From the NCBI GenBank assembly GCA_030015575.1, contig CM057337.1, positions 337,600,583-337,664,582 of the forward strand: 64,000 nt of DNA. The letters run 5' to 3'. The DNA is from Agapanthus africanus. Taxonomy: Eukaryota; Streptophyta; Magnoliopsida; Asparagales; Amaryllidaceae. The translations under genes were made by a program, and so were the position numbers. Below the pieces are notes generated by a model. The model had not been told where the DNA came from and did not search any database. It saw only the letters and a program-made list of their open reading frames with translations. Below, one piece after another: positions 12,732 through 26,075 of this stretch. Position 1 is the stretch's first letter; every line of letters starts with the position of its first letter.

Positions 12732-13059
12732 CTGATTTGGTTGGAACCCTATTCAATAGGTATGCAGCTTCTCAAGTGCATAACCCCAAAAAGGAAATAG
12801 GTAACTCAGTAGTACTCATCATAGAGCACACCTTATCACATAGGGCGCGATTGCTCCGCCCCGATATACCAATGTATTATGGTGTATACGGAAGAGTAAT
12901 GCTGAGAGAGAATCTCATTCTCCTTTACAATAGTCCAGGAATCCCGTGCTCAAGTATTCTCCTCCCTGATCACATCAAAGTACATAATACTTTTACCCGT
13001 TTTGGTTCTCTACTTCTGAAGTACAAAGAACCAGTCCTGGCATGTGTAGACAGGGAACC

Positions 13060-13368
13060 TCATACATCATCATGTATCAATCCCAAGAGTTCACTAACTC
13101 TTTTTCTGTTTCCAATAAACAGAGCTATGGTCATCTTATCTTTGTGACATGACTGGCAAGTTTCACAAGATGTAAATTCAAAATAATTTAAATATGTATC
13201 TAAATGTAACTTAGCTAGTCGGGTCACATTGATATGACCTAGTCTACAAAACCTCAGGAAGGATTCGTTCATTTCTGAACTCTTCCTCTTGTGTGTGTTC
13301 TGTGCATTAAGAACTGTGGTTTGATTTAGAACGTTTATGCTTTTAGATAGCATGCATGAACTGATCAA
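13060..13368 (-). pseudogene. Element D GAG_pre-integrase (zinc-binding) fragment
   Basis: A 102-codon frame carries FCRLGHINVTRLAKLH and CETCQSCHKDKMT, aligning with HCRLGH and CESCLMGKMTKTPF of C. The first histidine of the HHCC zinc motif is replaced by Phe. The frame ends near the first integrase aspartate. Confidence 0.85.
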
Positions 13369-14538
13369 CTCTTGATATAGGAAATGTTCAAAACATTATC
13401 CAACAATACAAAATTATATCTTTCTTTATTAAATAAAGATACGGATATGATGTTGTATATCAGGTTCGGTATCTAATAACATTTGTTCAGAATCAATGTA
13501 TTTTTTTTAATACAGGGTGATAACTGCCAACAGACTTAGCTGCAACACTTGCACCATTTTTAACTTTTAAAACTTATCACCCTCTCTCAGTTCTTTGTAA
13601 TGAACACACCCGAAGATGATGCATCATTATACACTTTCTTCGTTTGGGTGGTACGGGAATTCTAGTAATCCCCTATTTCCTGCTCGGTCTTATAACATTT
13701 ATAAGTTGGAGCGGGACCAACGTTCCCTAGCGCAGTATAACAAGCGGGTTCGGTCAATACATCCATATTATTTATCTTGATTAAGGCGTGACATGGTCGC
13801 TACCTGGAGAGAGAGAGAAGAAAACTCTCAGCGTATGCTGTTGCAAGATTAGATTGGTTATTAATATATCTAATCAGGATGGCTCCCACTGTTTTAGTCA
13901 AATCTTCCTTCAAACCCTAAAAGGAAAGACTAGCCGGGATTAATTACACACTACAAGTTCGTCAATCTTTCAGCCAGGCTAGTGCCGGTACTTTAAGGGA
14001 GGTTCCCCGTGCTTTCGTACGGACCTAATTAAAATAAACCTCGTTTTTCCAGGGGCGTAACCCCATTGACACCTTTCTAGACACCTACTTGATCGGCTAA
14101 TTGTAATGTGTAAAACTCTCCCAGGAGTAACTTTTACTCGCAGTGGGTATCGGGATCCAACTACTCATAGGAAGTATGCAATCTCATTGCAAATTTCAAC
14201 ACTTGAAATCCCCGATAATATTTTTCCCCAAGCGATCTATGACCTTGACTAAGTCAACAAACCATAGACCGTAAGTAAAGTTCAACCCGTCATTTCCTGA
14301 TTGAATTAAACCCACCCGCACGACCCTTGACTAAGTCAACAAGGCCGCACGACTACCCTAATCCAATCGCATCATATGCTTGCAGATAAGCACTAATCAG
14401 CTACCCCACACTACGCCTTGACTAAGTCAACAAACGCGGCACGAATACTAAATACTACTTATCTAAAATGACGGGGGGCTACAACATGTTTTTAAGAAAA
14501 CCCTTTGCGTAATGAACTTGATATCGTTGTAGAATCGA

Positions 14539-14841
14539 GTGAATTTTAAAAGGAGTGTTTTTAAGGCTTTTACTAGTTTTGCTAAAGAGGTCACTCCCGG
14601 TGAAGAGATTTCGGCTCTTTCCTTATCGAATAAGTTGCAGGATATTTCACAAATACCACTATGCAAAGCAGAAATTATAGAAGCAATCAAAAGACAAACC
14701 GTGTTTGTAGCATCAGCTAGTTTCGTTAAAGAGGTCACTCCCGGTGAAGAGATCTCGGCTCGTTCCTTATCGAATAAGGTGCTGGATATTCTACAAGGAA
14801 TACCGCTATGCAAAGCAAGAACTAGAGCTACCAGTTTTTAA
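14539..14841 (-). repeat. Duplicated block in the D leader
   Basis: Two copies of a motif with TCACTCCCGGTGAAGAGAT and a downstream TATGCAAAGCA start near 14584 and 14728. E (about 25670 and 25815) and A (about 59620 and 59760) have the same pair. Frames of 100 and 116 codons span it on the two strands but are not conserved between elements. Confidence 0.75.
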
Positions 14842-14961
14842 ACAAGTTTCTACAACATCTTTAGGTTTCTTTTATTTCATTAATCTCATTAATGAAGTCG
14901 CATTTTATTATGCTTCACAAGCATCACATTTGAAACGAAATCAGCAATGTAACATATATCT

Positions 14962-14992
<31 letters not shown>

Positions 14993-16220
14993 AACATTTA
15001 TCTCAGGCAGTAATATGATCTCATCACAGAACATTGCAGCAGAAGAAACATATATGAAATATTGGATATTCTAGGAATTCCGTGTTTTAAGTTAAGCCAG
15101 TATAAAACACGGATTCCACAGTCGCGATGAATAGCCAAACCCACATCCCTAGACCCCTACGAGAGCGGCAAGCAACCCTACCAATTCTAGTATTAGGAGA
15201 CCCGGTCTCGACTCCTCGAGATGGTCTCCCACTGGACCCTAGAACCCGGTTACTTATGCTCCCTGCCTTGGGTCTATCCTAATACGGAAAAGTAAATAAT
15301 ATACAATGGTGACATCATCCTCAACCCGGAAGTGCCCCAATAAAAGAATATTAAATACAATGAATTTTACATGAATGAAACCAAAAAAACTCTCATCTCA
15401 CATAAAACCCCCCGGCTATTCAAAATGCGACGATCCAATATAACATATCACAGCAACACATAACATCATATATTATCAACGTAAGTAAATATGCGTATCC
15501 CAGTTGTCGTTGACATATAGCACCGAAACCGGCGATACACCACATATTACACTTACGGTCGCAGAAAAGAAATTGAAAAACTACAACATTTGGAATCCAC
15601 AATCACTTTAGACATCTTAAATCCGAAATATCACATACTTCACATTTCATGCCTAACTATATGAATTCCACATATTGTATCACATTCCAGAGAAATAGAC
15701 AATGTTAAACTTTCCGATCGAATAAACAAACACCTGTGATTTCCCAAATAGCTCAACACTTGAGTGGAATTCAAAAAGTCCCAGAACATGTCACAGCCGC
15801 TATGAACCAACCGTAGAAGGGTCAAACCAACGCCTCACATGTGGCAACGCTAAACTATCACAAACCATATGGTTCAGAGGCGGTTTTGATGGTCACATAA
15901 TCGAGTTAAGGTTACGTTCTTCTAGAGGGTCCACAAATTCGCTTGCATGATTTTCTGAAAGTTTTAAACTCAAGAAAAATCCAACACTTGAAAGTTTTCC
16001 GACAGGGAAAAAAGTGAGTTATTGATATCCATTCGAACTTTTTAACACGTTCTAAATTACCCGGAAAAACATAAACGAAGTTAAACTTTCCGATCGAATC
16101 AACTAGTTCCTAATATTTCCCAGAAAGCTCAACACTTGAGTAGAATTAAAAATTCCCAGAAGTATGAAAAAGTACCCAAGAAAAAAGCCCTGAAGTATTA
16201 GCCCCTAACTCCTAAAGTTG

Positions 16221-16267
16221 GCCGCGGAACCGCCGCCAAATGCATGGTTTGGCCGCGGTTCCACGGT
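16221..16267 (-). promoter_or_regulatory. GC-rich leader hairpin of element D
   Basis: Arms 16221-16240 and 16248-16267 pair at about 17 of 20 positions around the 7-nt loop TGCATGG. The core is GCGGAACCG against CGGTTCC. It is 186 nt from the primer site, the position seen in A, B, C and E. A role in RNA packaging or dimerisation is inference. Confidence 0.75.
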
Positions 16268-16452
16268 CACTTGAGTGAGTTATGGCTTCGTACTTCACAG
16301 TAATCCTTAGAATTCCATGCATGATTTTTTGAGTATTTTTAATATGAAAATTTTCAAATTTTGAAATTTTTTCCAGAAAGTGGGATTTTTCGGGGTTTCG
16401 GAGTTCGATCGAACTTTAAACTTCATCTAGACAACGCCTAATACTCTATCTT

Positions 16453-16465
16453 GTCTTTGATACCA
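16453..16465 (-). other. Primer-binding site of element D
   Basis: The reverse complement reads TGGTATCAAAGAC. It is one base off the usual TGGTATCAGAG complement of initiator-Met tRNA and lies one base inside the 5' LTR. Confidence 0.85.
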
Positions 16466-16466
16466 C

Positions 16467-18666
16467 TGTAGGACTGTATAGAATGACAACAAGGTTTAGC
16501 AAGGCATCACACATGCCATTTTTTAAAAATTTGGGGTGCCATGTAACCCTAACCAAGATCTTAAATAGAGAATTAGGGTAAACATTACAAGTAAACAACT
16601 TTACTTCTAAGAGTTAGAGATTACAACCTTTGTAGTCCGTTCCTTTGCTTCATAAGCTCCGGGTTAGGGTCCCTTCACTGCGATCATCAAGTACCCGGAC
16701 ACAAGAGAGGCTCCATGAAGAGAAAGATGCAAGCTTGCTTCCAATCTTCAACAACTAAGATGATCTACCTTGAAGAAACTCAAACCCAAGCTCTTGCTTC
16801 ACTAATCAATTATTAGTAAAGGAAACACCCTAATCTAAATGGCTAGAATAGATGAGGATGATGAAGTAAGAATTTAGCTCTCTTTTGTTTTAAATTTCTC
16901 ACTTTATTTCATCACATCACAAAAAGCTAGAAAGCTTTTTTCAAGAGGAAGAAGAAGAAGAATTTCATTTGTGATGAATAATGAATTATTGTGTAAGGTT
17001 AGAATTGCAACCATGGGTTAAAGGATGATAAAGTTAACCCTTGTAGAGAATCAACTAGAGGCTAAGGTTTGGGTTGGGTTAATAAATATCAACACAAAAT
17101 ATCTAAGCTAAAGACAAAAGAAAACTTCATGAAGCTTCATGAAAAAGCTAACCCAAAAGCTAACCCAAATCCAAACCCTAACTTGTTTAAACTGCACAAA
17201 GCATGTTGCATTTGCAACCCTAGCTTGTTAAAATATTATATATCACATATTCAATATATTTTGTAACAAAAGAAAATAAAACAATTAACATATATCTCAT
17301 ATATATCAATGTATTATCCATGTGAGAAAAAGAATTTTAAGTGAGCTTATATTAGTTAATGTAATGTAATATATCAAATATATAATTATACATCAAATTA
17401 TCAAATCAACACTTGATCCGATAATCTGGCTATTTCACAAATAACCGACTAATATAATCTGCATCAGTTCATCGAATCAACACTTGATCCGATGACCCGG
17501 CTATATCACATATACCCGGCCGATATCTTATATCATGAGAATCTAATACAGTATCGCATACACGTATTATTCTCGGTCCCGCACATATCACATATGTGCT
17601 CCTACTCCGTTTTTCCTGAGCCAGGAAACCTCTGTGTAGGACTCTAAAGAATCGTCAATACGCCGGCAGTAGGTGATGATCATATCAAAACACCCACAAG
17701 CTGCAAGCAGTCAGCTAAACTTAACAGCCACCCGTGTATTGAGCAATCAGAAAATCAACAAGCAAGCCTGTACATTCTCTTGTGAATCCAATCAGTAACA
17801 CTTCCGTACAGTCCGGTCTCTTCGTCTGATATGTCGCATATCCAGTCTAGGGGTGGTAAACGTTAGACCCCAGTAACCGATAAGTCGTGTCGATATGAGG
17901 TCCATAACAGTTCGAGAAATTACTGATAACACTTACCAGTAAATCTCAGCAACCCTGGCCAGGGATTTCCAGTTATAGCCAATCGAACACAGCGCAAATC
18001 AACTCCCTATACCGGGAGAGATGAAACCCCTCCTATCGCTCATTGCCTCTATGTGATTCGGGACTATACCCAAAAGCCACCATTTTGCTCACCCTCTTGG
18101 ACGTGGTATGATGGAAATCAAAGCACAGTGGGAATCACACAAGACTCTATGACGATCTCTGGTCTACAGACTAACCTGTACCGGTGTCACCAGAGAACTG
18201 CTATTTGACGTGAGGTATAATACCATCTGGGAGTTCTCGGCGAGTCCGTCCAGTGTACCCAGTCTCCACTGAGCACCCGTATACTATCTATTATGTTAAA
18301 CATCAATGGATATGGGATCATCCATCGCCCATCTACATGGGTCAAGAAGCATACGCTAGTCTACTCTGGTATAACGATGCCCTGTCTCGAAATACCTGCG
18401 ACTAGGAACATTTGAAGGATGTACTTAGCGACTATCCTGTCCCTACTAGTATGATCTGCATCATAGTCCTGGTAGTCAAGTACTCATCCTAAGCGCTTTA
18501 TCAACATGTAACATAGAGACTATCAAAGTACATGTTAAGATAAAGAGGAACCAGATAGCATACTATCATGTCGAGCAAGAAATTCCTCTTTATATATGTC
18601 TAAGCGTCCACTACAATATATATCGCATGTACAGTAATGGCCTCTAGGGCATACATATCACTAACA
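16467..18666 (-). repeat. Element D 5' LTR (right)
   Basis: A 2200-bp partner of the left LTR, beginning TGTAGGACTGTATAG and ending CATATCACTAACA. It adjoins the primer site, so it is the 5' LTR of a minus-strand element. Confidence 0.92.
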
Positions 18667-18671
18667 AAAAT
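18667..18671. other. Target-site duplication of D, right copy (AAAAT)
   Basis: Same as 6867-6871; marks the return to element G LTR sequence. Confidence 0.8.
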
Positions 18672-19851
18672 AATATATTTCCCGAAAACTGCCCGATTTG
18701 CGAAATTGGGGTTTTCGAAAAAGGGTATAAATATATACCTATAATTATGAAATAAATGGAAATTTAAAATGATTTGTTCATTTAAAAATATATTTAATGG
18801 ATTTAGCATTTTTAAAATTTATTATATGCGGTTTTGATAAAAAAAAACCCGATTAGTGCACTGCTAATCGCGATTAAGTCAAATCCGTGTTTCTACAGTT
18901 TTCATGGCTAGTGCACCATAACATATTACATGTTGTTTCATTTCATTTATGTTGTGTATTTGGTTTTATTGTGGTGAGAAAGAAAAAGAATGGAAAAAGG
19001 GTGTTATGATGACTTGAGGAGAGAGAAAAGGGGACATAATCTTGATAGGAGACCATGCTTGAGAGAGAGAGAGAGAAGGAGGGTGCTGCCCATTGTTCCT
19101 CCACCATTTTTCTTCTTCTTCTTCCTCATCTCCTTGAATCTTCTACCTTCATTGACCCATATCAAAATATTCACCAAAACCCCATACCCATTTCTTTAAA
19201 AATATGCACAAGCTCAAGGGAATTTCACTGGACCAAGAAAAATAGGATTTTGACAACTTTGGGGAGCTAGGGCTGTCTTGAGTGCCCTAAAGGAGGTATA
19301 AATTCATTCATTTAGTTTAGTTTTAGATTTCTTGTATTCTAGATTAGTTTAGAATGTGTTTGGTTGGGGTATGTGGTGTTCAGAAAATTCAAGAGAAGGG
19401 TTTGAGGATTTTGGGAAATTAGTGATGTGTGGTGGCTGTACAAGACCTTAGGGATCAAATTAGAGACCTGGAACTGAGTTTAGAACCAAGTATACAAACT
19501 TTATAATTGATCCATGTCGGTTTTGTGAGTGTTTGGGGTGTGTAGAGAAATCTGGAGTGACCCGGGGAGATTTTGAGAGTAGCAAACAATACCAGGGACC
19601 TTGATACACCACCAGGAGACCACCCTATGAAAACGAAGCCCAACAGAGTGGGGAGAGCCGAGCTGGCCGGAATTTTAGGGGTAGGGGCCGGCCACTTGGT
19701 AGCATGAGGTGTTGGGGTTGGTCCAGCAGCTCATATGCATCATATACAGCACCCTAGATTTGTTTGCTTAGCTTTATTTGACCTGAGTCAAAATCTGGGA
19801 GCATTCTAGTGTGATTTTGGCTATATTTTTCGTATTTTGAAATGCTAATTC
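18672..19851 (+). repeat. Element G 3' LTR, piece 2
   Basis: Sequence between D and E that belongs to neither. It is AT-rich at first, then has a GA-rich run (about 19055-19080), a CTT-rich run (about 19110-19130) and GGAGGTATAAATTC near 19290. The open frames (at most 71 codons) are low-complexity. It joins piece 1 and piece 3 once D and E are removed. I infer continuation of the long gypsy LTR; a host intergenic origin is possible but less simple. Confidence 0.65.
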
Positions 19852-22081
19852 TGTAGGGTTCCTAGGCACCCTAATGAGGTCTCACAAGGCATCAACCATG
19901 CCATTTTCAAATTTTATGATGCCGAGAAACCCTAGACTACGGATCGTTAGCTAGATGTCTAGGCGAAAAACAAACTAGTTAACACTTAACTACAAGAATA
20001 CGGAAATACAACCTTTGTAGATCCGGTGCTCCACCTCCATAGCTCCGCAATGAAGTCCTCTCGCTGTCCAAAACAAATTCCGGGCTCTAGCGTCGGCTTC
20101 ATCGGAGAATAGGCGAGCTAGGTCGTCGATGTCCATGCCGAAGATGATCTACGTCGAAGAATCGCTAGATCAAGCTCTCACTTCACCAAGTCAAGAAACT
20201 TGTGAAGAAAACACACTCTACTACTTGGCAAGAGGTAGAGGATGAAGAAATAGGAAGTGGGTAGACTTTAGAATTGGATTTCTCACTTGTTTTCATCAAT
20301 CACCATTGATGAAGTCAAGCTTTTCTTCTTGAGTTCAAGGAAGAAGAAGAAGAAATGATATGATAAGTTATTTTGAAAATAGAAAATAAAAGAATACTTA
20401 TCATAATCAACCATGGTCAATTGTAGAGAATTAACTAAGGTTAGATTAATGGTTAGGGTTAAAGATAAAGACAAAGTGGTCACTTTGGTCAAAGCTTCAT
20501 GAAGCTTCAAAAAGCTTCATGAAAGAAAATAAAATAAAGAAACCATTTTGCTTTTCTTTTATGCTTTTATCAATATCCAAAATGAATAAACAAATAAATG
20601 AATGAAAAAGCAAAACCCTAATCATTAAGTTAACCATGGTTTAATTCTATACACTTAACCAAATAAGTATGTATCATCAAACATGATACAATCATTTGTA
20701 CAAAAAGTATATCACATATACAACTTGTACACCCAAGTGAGAAAATCCATTTAAAGTGAACCAATACTAGTTAATGCAAAGTAATATATCAAATATATAA
20801 TTATACATTAAATCATTAAATCAACACTTGATTTAACGATCCGGTCATATCGCATATAACCGACTAGTATTCAATGTATCGGCTTATCGAATCAATCCTT
20901 GATTCGATAACCAGGTTATATCGCATACAACCATATCGATACATTCATCGCGAGAATAGAATACCGTATCACATACACGCATTATTCTCGGTCCCGCACA
21001 TATCTCATATGCGCTCCCATTTCGTTTTGCTTGAGCCAGGAAACCTCTGTGTAGGACTCTAAAGACTCGTCAATACGCCGGCAGCAGGTGATGATCATAT
21101 TAAACACCCACAAGCCGCAAGCGGTCTGCTAAACGTAACGGCCACCCGGGTATTGAGCGATCTGAAGATCGACGAGCAAGCCCGCTCACACTCCAGTGAA
21201 TCCAACCAGTAACACTACCGTACAGTCCGGTCTGATCGTCTGATATGTCGCATATCTTGCCTAGGGGTGGTAAACGTCAGACCCCAATAGCTCGATAAGT
21301 CGTGTCGATATGAGGTCTATAACAATTCGAGAAACTACTGGTAACACTTACCAGTAAATCTCAGCAACCCTGGCCAGGGATTTCCTGTTATAGCCAATCG
21401 AACACAGCACAACATCAACTCCCTATACCGGGAGAGACGAATCCCCTCCTATCGCTCATTGCCTCCATGTGACTCGGGACTGTACCCAAAAACCACCGTT
21501 TTGCACGCCCTCTTGGACGTGGTAAGATGGAAATCAAAGCACAGAAGGAACCACATAAGACTCTATGACGATCTCGGGTTAACAGACTACTCTGTACCAG
21601 TGTCACCAGAGAACTGCCATCTGACGTGAGGTATAATACCATCTGGGAGTTCTCGGCGAGTCCGTCCAGTGTACCCAGTCTCTACTGAGCACCCGTATAT
21701 CATCTCTGATGTCAAACACCGATGGATATGGGATCATCCATCGCCCATCTGTATGGGTCAAGAAGGTACACGCTAGTCTACTCTGGTATATCGATGCCCC
21801 GTCTCGATACACCCACGACTAGGGACTTTGAAGGATGTACTTATAGACTATCTGTCCCCACTAGTATGATCTGCATCATAGTCCAGGTAGTCAAGTACAC
21901 ATCCTAAGGGCTTTACCAACATGTAACAGAGAGACAATCAGTATACACGTTAAGGTAAAGAGCAACCAGATAGCATACTATCATGTCAAGCAAGAAAGTC
22001 CTCCCTATATATGTCCCAGCATCCACTACAATATACATCCAATGTACAGTAATGGCCTCTAGGGCATACATATAACTAACA
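19852..22081 (-). repeat. Element E 3' LTR (left)
   Basis: 2230 bp, from TGTAGGGTTCCTAGGC to ATAACTAACA. Its inverse begins TGTTAGTTATATGTATGCCC, related to the B/C LTR start and to the BARE/Angela LTR start. Confidence 0.93.
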
Positions 22082-22661
22082 ATCTCCCACTTGCACTAGG
22101 GCCATCTGTAGCAGTGGTTTGAAGTATCTCATACTCAACCATCCCATAAAAGTCTCTCTCTGGAAAAAGGCCTTTGTGAGTGGATCCGCTGTGTTGTCCT
22201 CTGAGTCTACTCTCCTGTCCTCGATCCCCTGGAGATCAATCATCTCCATGATCAGGTGATACTGCCTTAGAATATGTCTGGATCACTGATGGGACCTGCG
22301 TTCCTTGGCATAAGCCACAACTCCATTGTCACACAATGGGAGGAACATAGTTCATCTCATGAACCAATATACACCCAAACAGCCTCTTTGGTAGCATCTT
22401 AAGTAGCGATGTATCCTGCCTTTATCGTCTAGTATGTCACGGTATCTAGCTTGAAACTCTTCCAACATACCGTCCCTTTACTGAGGGTAAAGACAATGCC
22501 TGTGACTGACATTCAGTCGTCTTTATCACCCTGGAACACTTCCAGTGATTCTCCCCAGGATCAATTGATACTATCTCACTACAACTAGTGAGTATCCTAA
22601 CATCCAATTAGATCTATCTCATAGATCCAAAATCCAGGATTTAGTAGGTATCACTTTGATC

Positions 22662-22901
22662 CTATATGGAGAATCTTAGTGATAAACAGAGATTGATCGA
22701 GCGTAGCATAGGAAACTCCTTCCTTATCAAGAGTATGTCATCCACGTACTCTACGAGGATCGTCACCATACTCCCTACTACCTTTTTGTTTATACAAGGT
22801 TCATCTACCATTTTGATGATGTCAACTTCTTTGACTAATTCATCAAAACAGACGTTCCATCTCCGCGATGCCTGCTTTATCCTATAAAGCATCTTACACA
22901 C
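22662..22901 (-). pseudogene. Element E reverse transcriptase fragment with YVDD
   Basis: A 79-codon frame reads IKQASRRWNVCFDELVKE and then VEYVDDILLIRKEFPMLRS, matching LKQASRSWNICFDDTVKE and VLYVDDILLIGNDIPMLQS of C. The catalytic YVDD box is kept, but the frame stops on both sides. Confidence 0.9.
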
Positions 22902-24389
22902 GTATCCGCTGCTCCACTGTCTACGAGGCCCTCTGGCTGTGTACTTATAGACGCTCTCTTCTAAACATCATTTAGAAAAGCTGTCATGACACCCAACCAC
23001 CAGATATCATAGTCATGGTATGTAGCCGTGGCAAGTAGGATATGTATGGACTTAAGCATAGCAACTTAGAAAAGGTTTCATCATCATCCATACCCGGTCA
23101 ATGATGTAGACCTTTAACAAGTCTAGCTTTGAAAGTCTCAACTCTTCCATATACACCAAGTAATCTTCTCAAGATATACTTGCTCCTGATGGGGATTTAA
23201 CCCTTCAGATATAGCAACCAAAGTCCATACTTTGTTGGTGTATAAGGATTCCATCTCAGATCGCTAAGCATCCAGCCATTCTTACAGAGTCTTACTCCTG
23301 ATGGCCAGCTCGAAACTAGTTGGGTCATCATCTCATGATGCAGTCCTCGCTCCCACTGTCATAGAGAAACAGAAGTATCTCTCAGGTGGGTGAGGAACCC
23401 TACTAGATCGGCGGAGAGGCTGAGGTTCGTTGGTAGCTACTGAATCCTTTGGTTGTACCAAATCATCTGCTGTAGTTTGTATAGCTGGAACCTTTCCAGT
23501 TCTACATTACAGACCTTGCCTCGAGCTTGTCCGGATTTTGTTTTTATACATAGGCCGGACAACCCCAAATCTTAACTAGCTTAAGACATGGGCTCTTCCC
23601 TTTCCATATCACATATGAAGTGGTAGGCAAGTGATTTGATTTGAACCCTATTCAATAGGTATGCAGCTTCTCAAGTGCATAACTCCCAAAAAGAAAATAG
23701 GTAACTCAGTAGTACTCATCATAGAGCACACCATATCAGGTAGGGTGTATCTGCTCCGCCCCGACATACCATCGTGCAATGGTGTATACGGAGGAGTAAT
23801 GCTGAGAGAGAATCTCATTCTCCTTTAGAATAATCCAGGAATTCCGTGCTCAAGTATTCTCCTCCTTGATCTCATCAAAGAACATAATACTTGTACCCTC
23901 ATTGGTTCTCTACTTCTAACTTATATTCTGTGAATATCTCAAAAGGTTCAGACTTGTGTTTCAACAGGAACATATGTCTGAATCTTGAGAGATTATCAGA
24001 GAATGTAACGAAGTACAAAGAACCAGTCCTGGCATATGTAGACAGGGGACCTAACATACATCAACATGTATCATCCCAAGAGTTCACTAACACTTTCTCT
24101 GTTTCCAGTAAACAGAGTTATGGTCATCTTATCTCTGTGACATGACTGGCGAGTTTCACAAGATGTAAATTCAAACTGATTTAAATATGCATCTTTATGT
24201 AACTCTAGCTAGTCGGGTCATATTGATCTGACCTAGTCTACAATGCCTCAAGAAGAATTCGTTCATTTCTGAACTCTTCCTCTTGTGTGTGATCCGTATA
24301 CTAAGAACTGTAGTTTTATTTAGAACACCAATACTTTTAGATAACGTGTCTGAACCGATCAACTTTTGATATAGGGAATGTTCAAAACA

Positions 24390-24843
24390 TTATCCAACAA
24401 TACAAAATTTTATCGTTTCTTTACTAATTAAGAGACTGATATGATTTTGTATATCAGGTTCGGTATCTAATAACATTCGTTCAGAATCAATGTATTGTAA
24501 TACAGGGTGACAGTGACCAACAGACTTGGCTGCAACATTTGCTCCGTTTTCTGCCTCATGAAACTTATCACCCGTTCTCAGTTCTCTACCTTTCTGTAGT
24601 CCTATGTAACAGATTACATATCTGGGATCCTGATCTGGTATCACATACCCAGGACGTAAAGCATACTGAGAAACAGTTCTTTATAATGAACACACCCGAA
24701 GATGATGCATCAGCATGCACTCTCTTCGTTTGGGCGGCACGGGAATTCTGGTAATCCCCAATTTCCTGCTCTGCCTTATAACAATTATAAGTTGGAGCGG
24801 GACCAACGTTCCCCAGCTCAGAATAACAAGCGGGTTCGGTCAA
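24390..24843 (-). pseudogene. Element E gag stub and protease remnant
   Basis: Two overlapping frames cover this part. The upstream one (24586-24843) reads YNCYKAEQEIGDYQNS, SSGVFIIKNCFSVCFTSW and VCDTRSGSQICN, aligning with the zinc-knuckle-to-protease region of B. The protease DTG has become DTR. Only about 25 codons precede the knuckle position, where B has about 255, so nearly all of gag is gone. D has the same stub. Confidence 0.85.
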
Positions 24844-25599
24844 TATTCGTATTATTAGCTTGATTAAGGCGTGATATGGTCGCTACCTGGAGAGAGAGAG
24901 AAGAAAACACTCAGCGTGCGCTCTTGCAAGAATAGATTGGTTATAATTTTATCTAATCAGGATGGCTCCCACTGCTTTTTATCAAATCTTCCTTCAAACC
25001 CTAAAAGGAAAGACTAGCCGGGATTAATTACACACTACAAGTTCGCCAATCTTTCAGCCAGGCCAGTGTCGGTACTTTGAGGGAGGTCCCCCGTGGTTTC
25101 GCACGAACCTAATTAATGTAAACCTCGTTTTCCCAGAGGCGTAACCTCGTTAACACCTTTCTAGACACCTACTTGATCGGCTAATTGTAATGTGTAAAAC
25201 TCTCCCAGGAGTAACTCTTACTCGCAGCGGGTATCGGGATCCAACTATCTCATAGAAGGTATGCAATCTTATTGCAAATTTCAACACTTGAAATTTCCGA
25301 TAATATTTTGCCCCAAACGATCTATGACCTTGACAAGATCAACAAACCATAGACCGCAAGTCAAGTTCAACCCATCATTTCTTGATTGAATCAAACCCAC
25401 CCGCACGACCCTTGACAAGGTCAACAAGGCCGCACGACTACCCTAACCCAATCTGCATCATATGCATAAGCAGATAAATACTGGTTAGCTACCGCACACT
25501 GCGCCTTGACAAGGTCAACAAACGCAGCACGGATACTAAACAGGATTTATCTGAAATGACGGAGGGCTACGACAGGTTTTTCTGAAAACCTATTGCGTA

Positions 25600-25914
25600 A
25601 TGAACTTGATATCGTTGCAGAATCAAATGATTTTAAAATGGAGTGTTATTGAGGCTTTTCTAGTTTTGCTAAAGGAGTCACTCCCGGTGAAGGGATCGTC
25701 GGTCCTTTCCTCATCGAATGAGGTGCGGGATATATCATATATATCACTGTGCAAAGCAAAAACACTTAAAAGCAATCAAAAGACAAATCGAGTGTGTAGC
25801 ATCTGCCAGTTATTGCTAAAGGAGTCACTCCCGGTGAAGGGATCTCGGTCCTTTCCTCATCGAATAAGGTGCAGGATATATCACATATACCTCTGTGCAA
25901 AGCAAGAACTGTAG
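25600..25914 (-). repeat. Duplicated block in the E leader
   Basis: Two copies of AAAGGAGTCACTCCCGGTG with downstream TGCAGGATATATC-type sequence, about 150 bp apart. The pair is shared with D and A, so it is ancestral to these subfamilies. A 104-codon plus-strand frame here is incidental. Confidence 0.75.
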
Positions 25915-26075
25915 CTACCTGTTTTATTTTGAAATTCGATTCTACAACATCTTAGGTTTCTTTTACTTTCATTAATCACATTAATGAAGTCCCATCGTAT
26001 AAGTACCTAAACATCACAGATAAATACGACGTACACTTATGCCATCCGCATTCGCCTCGATGTCCCCTCGTGCAC

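Larger units (their letters stand above)
11658..13797 (-). pseudogene. Element D: degenerate pol and residual gag
   Basis: Read on the minus strand, this holds a gag stub and protease remnant (about 13500-13797), the GAG_pre-integrase zinc region, integrase, the linker after it, and a reverse transcriptase fragment. Each part lies in a different broken frame. The stub is nearly the same as that of E. The plus-strand frame at 12689-13147 is a shadow of the integrase region. Confidence 0.85.
13798..16452 (-). other. Element D untranslated leader
   Basis: A non-coding leader of about 2.65 kb between primer site and gag stub. In the element's own direction it has a GC-rich hairpin (16221-16267), a TA microsatellite (about 14962-14988), a 144-bp-spaced duplicated block (14584 and 14728), three TTGAC/GTCAA motifs (14243-14260, 14325-14342, 14416-14433) and a pyrimidine tract ending in AG at 13804-13805. 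The CGTTAG hairpin of its relatives is missing; the TA repeat lies in that area. Confidence 0.8.
6872..18666 (-). mobile_element. Element D: copia retrotransposon, coding-dead, with an internal solo LTR
   Basis: Both LTRs are present (6872-9062 and 16467-18666), flanked by AAAAT at 6867-6871 and 18667-18671. The interior reads right to left: primer site at 16453-16465, leader, reduced gag, pol remains, polypurine tract at 9063-9077. Without solo LTR H and its duplicated site the element is about 9.8 kb, close to its relatives. D and E have related LTRs and share the same collapsed gag. No long frame survives, so D would have needed proteins supplied in trans. Confidence 0.93.
22082..24886 (-). 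pseudogene. Element E: degenerate pol and gag stub
   Basis: Read leftward, it runs gag stub, protease, pre-integrase, integrase, reverse transcriptase, RNase H, polypurine tract (22082-22096). The RNase H trace is around 22200-22270. The piece equivalent to the H insertion site of D is uninterrupted at about 22610-22630. Multiple stops and frameshifts occur throughout. Confidence 0.85.

Noticed and set aside
12689..13147. A 152-codon plus-strand frame in D
   Set aside because: It is the opposite strand of the degenerate integrase region, which matches copia integrase on the minus strand.
18990..19270. Possible small host gene (frames of 69-71 codons)
   Set aside because: The frames are driven by GA and CTT runs and fit continuation of the gypsy LTR.
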